A model generated the notes under the pieces. That model did not search any database and had not been told where the DNA came from. It saw nothing but the letters and a program-made list of their open reading frames with translations. Both the position numbers and the translations under genes were made by a program. From NCBI GenBank assembly GCA_029001845.1, contig JAREWP010000075.1, positions 62,001 to 126,000 of the forward strand: a DNA stretch of 64,000 nucleotides. Reading direction: 5' to 3'. Source of the stretch: Candidatus Magnetocorallium paracelense. Its GTDB lineage: Bacteria > Nitrospirota > Thermodesulfovibrionia > Thermodesulfovibrionales > Magnetobacteriaceae. The stretch's first letter is position 1. Every line of letters starts with the position of its first letter. Positions 50,562 to 60,242 of this stretch are shown piece after piece.

Positions 50562-52082
50562 TCACGAAGGGCTCATAAAGCGGAGTAATGTCTTCCATAT
50601 GGCGTATTCAATCGGGAAGTGGGGGAAATTTCTTTTGAGACGAAAGTTTGCAACAGGTTTATAAATTTTTGCTCCCAATCGTAACAAACGAAAATAGAAT
50701 GACTTGTTATTCCCGGATTCGTTTACCAGCTTATCTCCTATTACAAAGGATGTTATCTGCAAAATTTTAATCAAATTATTCAATCGATTGGTGTACCAGG
50801 GAAACCTGATCTTCTCTTTGGCGTCGGATGAATCTATTTCGATCCACTCATCGATTGTTTTTGGAGGGACGTAGCCGTACTGTTTTTCGGCGATCGATAT
50901 CATTACAGTTCCCGGTATGGGTTTCCAGTCACCTCCGAGATTAATGTAGGCATTGGGGTTATCTTCCTTGAGCTTTAGTATTGCATCTTTGGTTTCTATA
51001 AGCGATTGATAAGTTTCGCCGGGGCAGCCATAAATAAAATTGTACATAGGTCGCAGTCTTTTATGAGTTGCAAGCTTTTTGTTTACCCTGAAAATTTGCT
51101 CTCTTGTAATCCCCTTTTGCATCTCCTTTAAAATTCGGTCGCTTGCCGATTCGACGCCTACCAGTATAACGCGTCCTCCCGCCTCTTCCATAAAATCAAG
51201 AAAACTGTGGCTCATCCTGTCAAGTTCGTTAATCCTGGCGCCGCGAAACTCAATGTCGATATTGAGTTTTTTTTCGATTATAAAATTAAAAATTTTCTCC
51301 ATCCTCTTGAGATCGGGAAAACTGGTATCGTCTATAAAACAAAAAAACTTTGCATTATATCGAGAGATCAAATATTCCATATGTTCAATCACTTCCTCAG
51401 GCGTGTAGGGCAGCCATTTTTTCCCGTTTATTATCTTGTATACTTCCGGGTGAATGCAAAAAGTACATTTATAGGGACAGCCGATTGCCGTAAACATCGG
51501 GAATACTTTGGCATTGGAGTAAGAGCGGGAGTATAGGGGATTATTCATATCGATTAAGTCATATGGAATGTCTCTGTAGTCAATCATTTCATGCACAGAT
51601 GATCGAGGATTATGGATTGGGAAATTCTTTTCCCGATAGGATATCCCGTAAATTGTTGATATTTCGGGACTCCCGGTTTTTAAAAAAGAGATTAAATCGG
51701 CCAATGGGAGAGAGCCGTACCCTCGCACAATAAAGTCAAGAAAAGGTTCGGCCATTGTTTCGGGAATAACCGTTACATGCGGCCCTCCCCAGACTATTTT
51801 TGTGTCGGGATAATGCTCCTTTATAAACAGGGCGATATCTCTTGCATTCTTTAAAGGCGCACCGGTCATTACCGATATGCCCGCCAGCAAAACACCTTTA
51901 TCAAGATACTCTTTTAATGCCCATCTCCAATTGCCGGAAACCAGACGTAAATCGATAAGCTTTATTTTATACCCTCTCTTTAAAGAGTTTGCTGCTGAAT
52001 ACATTATACTCAACGGCAAATCAACTACCATACTGTCCATACTGCCCAGTCTGGGGTAAATTATTAATGCATCATATAAAAT
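50562..52082 (-). CDS. B12-binding radical SAM protein (predicted AUU start)
   Basis: A B12-binding domain (about residues 1-150; WGGPHVTVIPETMAEPFLDFIVRGYG) is followed by a radical SAM domain with CPYKCTFC (CX3CX2C) at about 210-217, GVESASDRILKEMQKG and FIYGCPGET. Enzymes of this type often make methyl or C-C bonds on lipids or tetrapyrroles. The first strand of the B12 domain (LYDALIIYPRLGS) is encoded upstream of the first ATG (52040). The only in-frame candidate with a ribosome binding site is ATT 52082, eight bases after AAGGAG. I use it; rare AUU starts are known, e.g. infC. The 3' neighbour GWD gene is 120 bp away. Confidence 0.85.
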   Translation of the reverse strand: MLYDALIIYPRLGSMDSMVVDLPLSIMYSAANSLKRGYKIKLIDLRLVSGNWRWALKEYLDKGVLLAGISVMTGAPLKNARDIALFIKEHYPDTKIVWGGPHVTVIPETMAEPFLDFIVRGYGSLPLADLISFLKTGSPEISTIYGISYREKNFPIHNPRSSVHEMIDYRDIPYDLIDMNNPLYSRSYSNAKVFPMFTAIGCPYKCTFCIHPEVYKIINGKKWLPYTPEEVIEHMEYLISRYNAKFFCFIDDTSFPDLKRMEKIFNFIIEKKLNIDIEFRGARINELDRMSHSFLDFMEEAGGRVILVGVESASDRILKEMQKGITREQIFRVNKKLATHKRLRPMYNFIYGCPGETYQSLIETKDAILKLKEDNPNAYINLGGDWKPIPGTVMISIAEKQYGYVPPKTIDEWIEIDSSDAKEKIRFPWYTNRLNNLIKILQITSFVIGDKLVNESGNNKSFYFRLLRLGAKIYKPVANFRLKRNFPHFPIEYAIWKTLLRFMSPS

Positions 52083-52230
52083 AACGGTAACTCCTTATAT
52101 TCTCCGGAGAATTGATTTTTAAAACATTAATATTCGGCCTTGATGTCTTAAAATATCTTTTTGTCATCTAAATCTCTTGGTTGTGATTTTTCCTATCTCT
52201 GCTTCTTATCTGCTTCCAATTACTTTCAGA

Positions 52231-52685
52231 TTATCCCTTTATCACTCCCGCTTCCGTTAAAATATTTCTGACATAATCCGGTTCAAGCTCCAGTATCCCG
52301 GCGATACTTTCTACTGGCATACCCCCTCTTATATACAATTTTATGATATCCTCTCTTTTCCCCTCAATTTTCCCCTCAATTTTCCCCTCAATTTTCCCTT
52401 CCAGTTTCCCCTCTATTTTTCCCTCTTTATACAATCCGTGTTCTCTTATATCGATGGTAATCGGCATCTTTCTCACCTCCTTTGTTACTATCTCCTCCAT
52501 CTTTCTTAATCCGGCAAGATAGAGCAGTTTTGTTATATAATCACCGCGCACTCCCGGCTTCAGCATGTTCAACTTTTCAAGTATCCTCCTTACAGTCTCT
52601 TCTCTGTACCTGTTAGAAGTCTTAAAAATACGCCGGGCACATTCTTGAAGAGTTCCTTTAGCGTATAGTCGTATCGATATGGCAT
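52231..52685 (-). pseudogene. Rpn-like/PD-(D/E)XK family remnant with internal deletion and frameshift
   Basis: ATG 52685 opens a 31-codon frame reading MPYRYDYTLKELFKNVPGVF, LRLLTGTEKRL, which matches the N terminus of this family. A TAA follows at 52590. In another frame the C-terminal part continues: ETVRRILEKLNMLKPGVRGDY, ITKLLYLAGLRKMEEIV, PITIDIREHGLYKEG, then a run of five EGK(L/I) repeats and a closing helix ending LTEAGVIKG. The nuclease core is missing. The EGK run is encoded by 12-bp tandem units (about 52360-52430). It is the second such remnant in the window, with 1270-1569. Confidence 0.65.
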
Positions 52686-52788
52686 GAATTATTATAGCAG
52701 GAATGTTTTCAGGGCAACAATGGAGGGTAATGTTAAAAAGAAGAGGGGAACAATATTATTATATCTCAATAGTACCCCTATAAATCGC

Positions 52789-53631
52789 TTATTCCAGCGA
52801 AACGAGATGATATGTCACAACCAGATTGAAATGAAAGCTCGGAAAGCGAAAAGGAAAAAAAATTCTTTTTTTAACGGCAAAATATCGCTTCAGAACTCTT
52901 TGAACCTGCCAAACGCAATTCACATGTATAAACTTAATAATACGGCCATAGTCGATTCCCATTTTTGTAAATTTTTTCATGGAAGTAAAATGGCGTCCCA
53001 AGACCCAGGCAAGTCCGCCCTCGCCGGGTATGCTTACAAAGCAATCTCCTCCGGAGGCAAGCACCCTGACCATCTCCTCCAGTATAAAATCAAGATGGAC
53101 CATATGTTCCAGATTATAAACATTTACAATGCAGGGGATGCTGTTGTCTTTAAAAGGAAGCGAAGTTACATCTCCTCTGAAAACAAAAGCGTTGTTGTAA
53201 CGACTTTTCAACTGTTTTAAAGAGGGCAGATCGATATCGACTCCTATGTAGTTATCGAAATTTTCAATAAAGGGCGCATGAGCACCGTCTCCACAGGCCA
53301 GATCGAGGACGATGTCATACTCTCTTTTGCGTCGCAAATTTGTAACATGTCTGTGCCCGGCGTTTTGAACAAAAGAGATCAGGCTGTTTTCCCGATATAA
53401 AAAATTCTCCACCTGAGTCCAGTTGTCACAATATTTTATAAATTCCTTATCTTCATAAAACTTTGGTAGTTTCATGGTGCTTTTGTCGATTATTTGCGGG
53501 ATGGATTGGTCAATTGCAAATTTTTCATTACAGTTGGAACAGATGTAATACTCCCGATCAGGAATAAGAGAACCCTCTTTGCATTTAACACATTGCGATA
53601 TATCGATAAATTTTTTTGTAATTGATGTCAT
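52789..53631 (-). CDS. Class I SAM-dependent methyltransferase with zinc-ribbon N terminus
   Basis: 280 residues. A Trm112-like segment with CVKC and CSNC pairs (about residues 14-36) precedes a Rossmann methyltransferase with VLDLACGDGAHAPFIE (motif I, about 107-122), DIDLPSLKQ and NVYNLEHMVHLDFILEEMVRVLASGG. Such proteins are common in glycan or lipid clusters; the substrate is unknown. The C-terminal part is basic with aromatic patches. It lies downstream of the asparagine synthase operon in the same direction. Confidence 0.85.
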   Translation of the reverse strand: MTSITKKFIDISQCVKCKEGSLIPDREYYICSNCNEKFAIDQSIPQIIDKSTMKLPKFYEDKEFIKYCDNWTQVENFLYRENSLISFVQNAGHRHVTNLRRKREYDIVLDLACGDGAHAPFIENFDNYIGVDIDLPSLKQLKSRYNNAFVFRGDVTSLPFKDNSIPCIVNVYNLEHMVHLDFILEEMVRVLASGGDCFVSIPGEGGLAWVLGRHFTSMKKFTKMGIDYGRIIKFIHVNCVWQVQRVLKRYFAVKKRIFFPFRFPSFHFNLVVTYHLVSLE

Positions 53632-53760
53632 ATTTCTATAATTATTAATTTAGGAATTACGTATTTAGGAATTCCTATATCCCAAACCCGGCCGGTGGTC
53701 ACCAAACACGGATTAAGGCATAAGGAAAAAATAATGTGACCTTTTTGAGAACAATTTTAT

Positions 53761-55491
53761 TTATAATCGACCAAATCCTGATTTCACTTCGATTTTTCGA
53801 CTCAAATTTCCGTTTTGTAATTGGGGCGCCAGATTTTCACTGCTTCGGCTTTGAATATAATCCTGTTTTCTGAAATAGCGTGCAGAGGCCATATAAACTA
53901 CGGAAAAAAAGCCATGCTCTCTTAAGTCTATTATGGTTCCCGAATCATTAAAGGTAAGATTATCTTCAATAATTATGGATGAATTATCGAATGTCAGGGT
54001 TCTCTTAAGCTCGGCTTTAATCGGAATTCTGGATTTCAGATATCTGCCGATTATAATATGCTTACGTACAAAATCGTTGACTGCCCGAATTTTTCCAACT
54101 GTAAGATTAAAAATTCGAAAAAAAAGGAAGCGATAGGGAGTCATGATTCTTTCCGGCTTAAAATAATAAAATGGCGCTTTCACTGAAAAGGCGCTTAGAT
54201 TTTCAGGCTCTTTATCTTTGTCTCCTGTATCGTCTGTACATTCCACATCCGGTTTCTCTGTCCATAACTGAGTCGTACCGAACTTATTGTTTTGAAATTC
54301 CACTGTATAACCGCATGACGAGAAAACCGGCTCTTTCCGGGTTTTGTCGAACACTTTTATCACTCCTCCCTTGGAAGCGCTTACAATCGTATAATGGAAT
54401 TTATCGGATCTGACAAGAAGTCCGGCTTCGGGAAAATACCGCTCAAACTCACATTCAAAGGGAAGTATGGACGCTTTATAATCGCCATGCTCACTCAATG
54501 CTCTGTGGGCAAGGATATAACTGGTAGCCAAAGGAACGCTGTTTCTCGTGTCCGAATCCGCCAGGCCGGAAGCTGTGTTCATGTACAGGCCCAACGTTCC
54601 TGCTCTGGCGATATTTTCTGAAAGAGGGATGTATTTCGCGAAGACTTCAAATCCTCCCGGGAAAAAGTGAGGACAGGAGCGACTTCCGTATTCGCCTCCT
54701 ATTCCGGAATCAGGATGTATAAAATACGACAAAAAGCGTATTGACTCCGACAGGACTTTCAATATCCTTTTATCATCGGAGGAATAGCTGAAAAACAGCG
54801 CCTGGTAGTGGGTATCCAAGGTTTGGTAACCCGGGTCCGGGCCGTCGTATTCCAAAAACCACCCCTCCTTTGAGCGGTTGTTATAAACGTCATCCATTAA
54901 TTCGCGGGCCCTTTTATGAAATATCTCCATTTTCGAGATATGGAACAGACCAAGGAGCGCGGCAGCTGCTCCGGCTCTGTGGTTGCTTATGTAGCCGTGG
55001 AGCTCATCATACTTAACCAGATAAATACCTGCCTTTATCATGGCTTCCAGCCACCGAGTCTTTAAATTGGAATCAATTTCGTCGATAATCAGTTTATAAG
55101 TCTCTACCATATCGATAAGAGTAAAAGCCGCCGCCATCCAACTGTTTTCATTAAGATAAAGGTGATTGAAAGCTCCCCTTGGGTTTTGATTTTTTATCCA
55201 GAAATCGACTCCCCCTACGATCCAGTCGAAAATCTCCCTTTTGCCGCAATAGTCATTTTCTTTAAAGGGAGTGCGATACGCATATGTAAGTATCCATAAT
55301 CCCCTTTGCATATCCATGTTTGCGAAATCCTTTGTAGCCCAGGCCCAGTATTCCCTGTCAAGACAACCTCTGGTCGATGAAACAGGACAGCGATCCATAG
55401 AGGAGAGGAGTCGCGGGATTTCTTTTACTATCTCCTTCTCATAAAATATTTTTCTTGCACTTCTGTCGCTAAAAAAGGTTTCCGTTATCAT
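53761..55491 (-). CDS. Toroid-fold polysaccharide enzyme (heparinase/C5-epimerase-like)
   Basis: 576 residues. The N-terminal about 330 residues are a helical (alpha/alpha) toroid rich in Trp, Tyr and His (REYWAWATKDFANMDMQRGLWILTYAY, YQTLDTHYQALFFSYSSD), and the rest is beta-rich. This is the usual arrangement of heparinase II/III-like lyases and D-glucuronyl C5-epimerase-like proteins. The precise activity is not clear. No signal peptide is evident. Its start overlaps the asnB stop by 4 bp (ATGA), so it is coupled to asnB. That order (asnB then this protein) is common in exopolysaccharide loci. Confidence 0.6.
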   Translation of the reverse strand: MITETFFSDRSARKIFYEKEIVKEIPRLLSSMDRCPVSSTRGCLDREYWAWATKDFANMDMQRGLWILTYAYRTPFKENDYCGKREIFDWIVGGVDFWIKNQNPRGAFNHLYLNENSWMAAAFTLIDMVETYKLIIDEIDSNLKTRWLEAMIKAGIYLVKYDELHGYISNHRAGAAAALLGLFHISKMEIFHKRARELMDDVYNNRSKEGWFLEYDGPDPGYQTLDTHYQALFFSYSSDDKRILKVLSESIRFLSYFIHPDSGIGGEYGSRSCPHFFPGGFEVFAKYIPLSENIARAGTLGLYMNTASGLADSDTRNSVPLATSYILAHRALSEHGDYKASILPFECEFERYFPEAGLLVRSDKFHYTIVSASKGGVIKVFDKTRKEPVFSSCGYTVEFQNNKFGTTQLWTEKPDVECTDDTGDKDKEPENLSAFSVKAPFYYFKPERIMTPYRFLFFRIFNLTVGKIRAVNDFVRKHIIIGRYLKSRIPIKAELKRTLTFDNSSIIIEDNLTFNDSGTIIDLREHGFFSVVYMASARYFRKQDYIQSRSSENLAPQLQNGNLSRKIEVKSGFGRL

Positions 55492-57398
55492 AAAATACCC
55501 AGATCTTCGAATTTGTTTCCAACGATAAATTTTTCATACCACAGTTGAAAGCTTAAGAGGGCCCACAGATTACGACCGTGATTTGATTTTTTCATTTTAT
55601 GTTCCCTAATAAGGCGGGAGATTTCGTCATAGTGAAACAGAGCCTGCGAATTGACTCTCTCTCTCGAAAACAGTTTTTCGATTACAGAGGCGAAGGGGCC
55701 GCGTATCCAGGCGTCCGTAGGCGGGCCGAAGCCTTTTTTGGGTTTGCGTAAAATATGCTTCGGAAGGTAAGGGGCCAGAGCCTGACGGAGCAGTTCCTTG
55801 GGTTTTCCTCCCCTCATCTTAATGTCAGAGGATAATGGATTTATATAATCTATTATATCTTTGTTTAGCAAAGGAACTCTTGCCTCTAAGGAAGCGGCCA
55901 TAGTCATTCTGTCAGCTTGAAAGAGTCCGTTTCCTTCCAGAAAAAAGAGAGCGTCCAGATGGAGAATTCTGCTTATACACTCCTTCTCCTCCATTAAATC
56001 AACAGCTTCTTTAACAGGTGCGAGAGCTTCCTCTTTGATTCGGCTCCATACTTCATCTTGGATTAAACCTTTTTTGCTCTCCTCATCATAATACCCCATC
56101 CAGATGAAATGTTGAATATCCGGAGCCAAATCCATTCCCCTGATAAACCTTCGGGCCTTAAACTCGAAACTCATGTATTTATCCGATATGGGCAATCCCC
56201 TCACTAAAGAGGGAACAATATGTTTGGTAAAAAGCAAAGGGAGTCGTCTGTAAAGTCCGCCAAGTTTGTGCGCCCTGTAAGTGGGATAACCTGCAAAAAT
56301 TTCGTCGCCGCCCCAACCGGTCAATACTACTTTTACATACTTACGGGCATATTCCGAGAGAGTCAGGAGGGGCAAAACCGTTGAATCTGCGAATGGTTCG
56401 TCAAGTCGATCATAGACCTTTATAAAAGATTTGTACAGCTCTTCTTCCGTAAAGGTAAAGCTGTGATGAACGATCCCCAGGTGAGTAGCCACATCCATTG
56501 CATCGGAAGACTCGTCATGACTCTTTTCCATGAATTTGAGGCCAAAGGAGTGTAATTCTGACTTACAATGTTTTACTGCAAAGGCTGCTACAGCCGAGGA
56601 ATCGAGGCCGCCGCTTAAAAATACGCCTGCCGGGACATCACTTATGAGCTCACTTTTTACGGCTTTATCCATAAGAGAAACAAGGGTGTTTTTAGCTTCT
56701 TTAAAAGAGACTTGACCACCACCGTCATAGCTTGGCTTCCAGTAGGCGACTCTTTCGAAGCTGTTATTCTCTAAAAAGGCGTAATTACCGGCCGGGAATT
56801 TCTCTATTCCCGAAAAGGGGGAGCCAGGTGAGGGAATATAACCGAATGCAAAATAGCGGGATATCTCGGTCCAGTTCGGTTCGATTGTCTTTCCCATAAA
56901 AGGAAGGAGAGCTTTCGCCTCGGAAGCAAAGATGATTCCTCTTTTATTTTGTGTCATATAGAGGGGTTTAATTCCCAACCGATCACGGGCCAAAAACAGC
57001 TTTCGTCGTTTTTTATCGTAAACAGCAAAAGCGAACATACCATTGAAATATTCCAGGCACCGGGGACCATACTCTTCAAAGGCATGGAGTACTGTTTCGG
57101 TATCCGATGAGGAGCGAAACAAATGCCCCCTGCCTATAAGTTTTTGTCGCAAAGCAGGGTAATTATATATCTCTCCGTTATACACAATGACCAGCGAACC
57201 GTCTTCATTATAGATAGGTTGATTTCCCTGCTCAGGATCGATAACAGAGAGCCTGTTAATACCTAAGCAAACATCTGAGTTGTAAAAGAGTCCCGATTGA
57301 TCGGGACCGCGACTTAAAATCGCCCTCTGCATTCGGTCAATCGACTCTCTCTCGATTTCCCCCTTTTCTGATAAAAAAAAACCAAAAATTCCGCACAT
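55488..57398 (-). CDS. asnB: Asparagine synthase (glutamine-hydrolysing), exopolysaccharide-cluster type
   Basis: 636 residues. The Met-Cys start (MCGIFGF) gives the catalytic N-terminal cysteine for glutaminase activity. GRGHLFRSSSDTE, YNGEIYNY and RDRLGIKPLY are the class II amidotransferase signatures. The synthase domain has the PP-loop SGGLDSS (residues 262-268), GWGGDEIFAGYPTYR and a long C-terminal domain. It may supply asparagine or amidate a glycan or peptide; many AsnB-like proteins in surface polysaccharide clusters are of this kind. The downstream gene is coupled. Confidence 0.92.
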   Translation of the reverse strand: MCGIFGFFLSEKGEIERESIDRMQRAILSRGPDQSGLFYNSDVCLGINRLSVIDPEQGNQPIYNEDGSLVIVYNGEIYNYPALRQKLIGRGHLFRSSSDTETVLHAFEEYGPRCLEYFNGMFAFAVYDKKRRKLFLARDRLGIKPLYMTQNKRGIIFASEAKALLPFMGKTIEPNWTEISRYFAFGYIPSPGSPFSGIEKFPAGNYAFLENNSFERVAYWKPSYDGGGQVSFKEAKNTLVSLMDKAVKSELISDVPAGVFLSGGLDSSAVAAFAVKHCKSELHSFGLKFMEKSHDESSDAMDVATHLGIVHHSFTFTEEELYKSFIKVYDRLDEPFADSTVLPLLTLSEYARKYVKVVLTGWGGDEIFAGYPTYRAHKLGGLYRRLPLLFTKHIVPSLVRGLPISDKYMSFEFKARRFIRGMDLAPDIQHFIWMGYYDEESKKGLIQDEVWSRIKEEALAPVKEAVDLMEEKECISRILHLDALFFLEGNGLFQADRMTMAASLEARVPLLNKDIIDYINPLSSDIKMRGGKPKELLRQALAPYLPKHILRKPKKGFGPPTDAWIRGPFASVIEKLFSRERVNSQALFHYDEISRLIREHKMKKSNHGRNLWALLSFQLWYEKFIVGNKFEDLGIL

Positions 57399-57487
57399 AA
57401 AAAATAAATAAAATAAAATTTAGGAATTCTTAATTGAGGGATTAAAGAATTATTATCCCCACCCTAAATCCCTCAATCCCTAAATCG

Positions 57488-58459
57488 TCAATCGTCAATC
57501 ATCAATCCAATAATTTTGTCTATTTGTTTTGTCCTCCAGTCTTTTAACTGACCGTATCTTGTCATAATATCAAGATGGAGGCCCATCAGCGGAAATATAG
57601 TGCTTAAGAAAAAGCACCACAAACCGAATACTCCGGTGAGAGTCGACAAAACTCTGGTATTTTCATCGGTTCTCATATCGCCTGTATTTAAGAATAGCCA
57701 TATGAAAAGGCATCCTGCAGCAAGAATAAAGAAAACAAAGGCAGGTTTTATAAAAGCATGAAATGACCTCCACGGCCTGTCGTCTCCGCCAATTCTCAGA
57801 GAAAGCATATCGAGAATACCTGTATATCGTATCAAAGGATATCGAGATTTCCCTTGTAGTCTTTTTGAATGTTTCACAGGAAACTCGGTTACTCTAAACC
57901 CCTGCATTTCAGCGATAACCGGAATCAGTCGATGAAAATCTCCTCTTAATCGCAATTTTGTATAAACACGTCTGCGCATGGCTTTGAGACCGCAGTTAAT
58001 GTCATGAAGTCGACTGCTTAAAATAACTTTTGTCAAGATATTAAAGAGATGGGAGATCATTTTTTTAATAAATTTGTCCTGTCTGTCGACTCTCCAGCCG
58101 TTTACCAGATCGTAACCTTCCTCGAGTTTCTCCAGAAGTCCGGGAATAAACTCGGGGTGATCCTGAAGATCTGCGTCGATAGTGACAACCGCTTCCCCTT
58201 TGGCCATATCGAATCCCTGCATCAGAGCAAGGGATTTACCGATGTTACGATAGTGTCTGACTGCTATGATGTTTGTCTCATGTCTGCACAACTCCTCCAG
58301 AATTTCGAAGGTATCGTCAGTGCTGCCGTCATCAATTACGATAAATTCAAATTCCCAATCGGAACCTATGCTTTTTTTTGTTCGTTCATAAAGCTCCTTC
58401 AAGGTTTTCGATTCATTTAGGGCCGGCACCAGAACAGTGATAAATTTTAAGGAAGACAT
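57488..58459 (-). CDS. Glycosyltransferase family 2 with two C-terminal membrane helices (ArnC/DPM-like)
   Basis: 323 residues. TVLVPALNESKTL, VIDDGSTDDT, the DAD of VTIDADLQDHPEF, RVDRQDKFIKK and INCGLKAMRR identify a polyprenyl-phosphate glycosyltransferase of the DPM1/ArnC type. Two helices at about residues 235-300 anchor it. It would load a sugar onto undecaprenyl phosphate for use by membrane GT-C enzymes, such as the TMTC-like proteins in the neighbourhood. No deformylase or arn gene is present. Upstream, 58484-58622 is a repeat C element. Confidence 0.87.
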   Translation of the reverse strand: MSSLKFITVLVPALNESKTLKELYERTKKSIGSDWEFEFIVIDDGSTDDTFEILEELCRHETNIIAVRHYRNIGKSLALMQGFDMAKGEAVVTIDADLQDHPEFIPGLLEKLEEGYDLVNGWRVDRQDKFIKKMISHLFNILTKVILSSRLHDINCGLKAMRRRVYTKLRLRGDFHRLIPVIAEMQGFRVTEFPVKHSKRLQGKSRYPLIRYTGILDMLSLRIGGDDRPWRSFHAFIKPAFVFFILAAGCLFIWLFLNTGDMRTDENTRVLSTLTGVFGLWCFFLSTIFPLMGLHLDIMTRYGQLKDWRTKQIDKIIGLMIDD

Positions 58460-58483
58460 GATTTACAACTCCTTATTCAATCC

Positions 58484-58622
58484 AAAAAACAGCAGTCAGC
58501 CTTCAGCTATAGAAAGTATTGATGATAAGCCAATAATAAGCTTCACCTTACGGTGAATGTATTTTGAACCGTAAAGCACTGCAATTAAAAAGCTGACGGC
58601 TGATAGCTAAATGCTTTTTTTG
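58484..58622. repeat. Repeat family C, complete copy 2
   Basis: Shares with 32430-32573 the ends (AAAACAGC-GTCAGC and GCTAAATGCT-TTTTT) and the interior TTTTGAACCGTAAAG, 'gcaattaaaaagctgac'. Non-coding. It lies between the GT2 and the radical SAM gene. Confidence 0.7.
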
Positions 58623-58652
58623 TTATTCCTTCAAGTGAATGACATTGACTCC

Positions 58653-60107
58653 TTATTTGTTTCCTGTCATGGAAAAACGAAATATGTTTAAACCTGCTAT
58701 TGCCAGTATCATAAACTGTTCGAAGCTGTCTATTCCTTTTAAACGTCTTAACAGATAGGAGGGCCTCAAATAAAATCGACGATAGGCGTTCACGACTGCT
58801 TTCGATAATTCTTCGCCCTTTATGCCGCATATCGATTCCGAAAAAAATCCTTCTGTATGAAGATTTAGCATTGTACTATCCGAACCGTCGAGGATTTCAG
58901 GATGCTTTCCAGCTGCCATTTCGAATAAAGCCGTACCCGGATAGGGAGTGAGAATGCCGAAACTTGCACTGTCAGGATCAAGCTTCTTTACAAAGGAAAT
59001 CGTATTGTCTATGGTTTCAGGTGTTTCGCCGGGACCGCCGATTACTATATGGGCATGTGTTTCCAGGCCGGTTTCACGGGTCTCTCGAAAAACTTTTTCC
59101 GCCTGTACGGCAGTTGTCCCCTTTTTGTAGTTTTTCAAAATTTCGTCGCTCCCGGTTTCGACTCCGAACTTCAGCATATGGCATCCTGCTCTCTTCATCA
59201 ATATCATAGTCTCTTTATCGATCATATCGACTCTTCCGTTTGCTATCCAGGAGAGATCCATTTTTTCGCGAATCATGGCTTCACAGATTTCGATGTTCCT
59301 TTTCTTCATAGCCGTAAAGGTCTCGTCGCGGAAGAAGACCTCTCTGTACCCCAGCCTCTTAATTTCTCGTAATTCTTCCAACACCTTTTCAGCCGATTTA
59401 AAACGATATTTTCGACCGTAAAATTGGGGGGACGTACAAAAAATGCATTTACCGGGACATCCTCTGGAGGTCTGAATCGTTGTATAAGGCAATCGTCTGA
59501 CAACGGGATTAAAATAGTCTGCGCCTGACGTAAGAAAGCTGCGATCAGGAATGGACAAAAGATTTAAGTCCATAAATTCCCGTTCTCTGTTATAGTGAAT
59601 CGTCCCTTCGTGATCTCTGTAACCGATACCGGCCACCTCTTTTAAAGAAGTTTTCTCTTCAATGGCCTTCATCAGATATCGCATCGTTTCTTCCGGTTCT
59701 CTAAGTACTATGAAGTCGACGACCTCCTCCTTCAAGCAGTAATCCGGCATAAAAGTGGGATGGGACCCGAAGAGTATTGCGATTATGTGAGGCTTTGTTT
59801 CTTTGATACGGCGAAGTACGCGCACATCGTCCTTAAAGGACTGTGTAGAACTCATTAATGTAATGGCGTCTATATCGCGAAATTTTTCTCTATAAAGAGA
59901 AGTCATACGTTCCGGTTCAAGCTGCTCGTCAATAAAAGATACGCCTGTTCCACTTGCTCGAACATGGGTGGCTACGTAAATTTCATTTAAAGGCGGCATC
60001 TGCATACCTCCGATACGTCTTCCGTTACACCAGCAACCGTAAACAAAGTCCCTTACAATATTCTTGGCAGAACCGCCTGAGGAAGGTTTGAGAACCAATA
60101 AGTTCAT
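58653..60107 (-). CDS. B12-binding radical SAM protein (BchE-like)
   Basis: 484 residues. The N-terminal B12-binding domain lies at about 1-150 (LRRIKETKPHIIAILFGSHPTFMPDYC); the radical SAM domain has TSRGCPGKCIFC (CX3CX2C, about residues 199-206) and VFFRDETFTAMKKRN, FGVETGSDEILKNYKKGTT and HIVIGGPGETPETI. The C-terminal region is short and helical (LRRLKGIDSFEQFM). This family acts on lipids, hopanoids or tetrapyrroles. It is the second such gene in the region, with 50562. It is divergent from the TMTC-like gene at 60243. Confidence 0.9.
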   Translation of the reverse strand: MNLLVLKPSSGGSAKNIVRDFVYGCWCNGRRIGGMQMPPLNEIYVATHVRASGTGVSFIDEQLEPERMTSLYREKFRDIDAITLMSSTQSFKDDVRVLRRIKETKPHIIAILFGSHPTFMPDYCLKEEVVDFIVLREPEETMRYLMKAIEEKTSLKEVAGIGYRDHEGTIHYNREREFMDLNLLSIPDRSFLTSGADYFNPVVRRLPYTTIQTSRGCPGKCIFCTSPQFYGRKYRFKSAEKVLEELREIKRLGYREVFFRDETFTAMKKRNIEICEAMIREKMDLSWIANGRVDMIDKETMILMKRAGCHMLKFGVETGSDEILKNYKKGTTAVQAEKVFRETRETGLETHAHIVIGGPGETPETIDNTISFVKKLDPDSASFGILTPYPGTALFEMAAGKHPEILDGSDSTMLNLHTEGFFSESICGIKGEELSKAVVNAYRRFYLRPSYLLRRLKGIDSFEQFMILAIAGLNIFRFSMTGNK

Positions 60108-60242
60108 AGCAATTCTATTATACAGAAATATATGCTATTATATCCTGAATAGTGTCCGCAAGCCCTGTTTTGTTCCGGTTTTGACGGGTCCGCTTTGCAT
60201 TCCCTTCAAAAATTCACTAAACTACTTAATAGATAATAAAAA

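Noticed and set aside
52231-52700. A third reading frame suggesting an upstream extension (AKGTLQECARRIF)
   Set aside because: This frame has no start codon and competes with the ATG frame that matches the family N terminus; deletion plus frameshift explains the locus better.
52684-53220. 178-codon frame opposite the methyltransferase gene
   Set aside because: It is the antisense of a gene with clear methyltransferase motifs; the frame has no features of its own.
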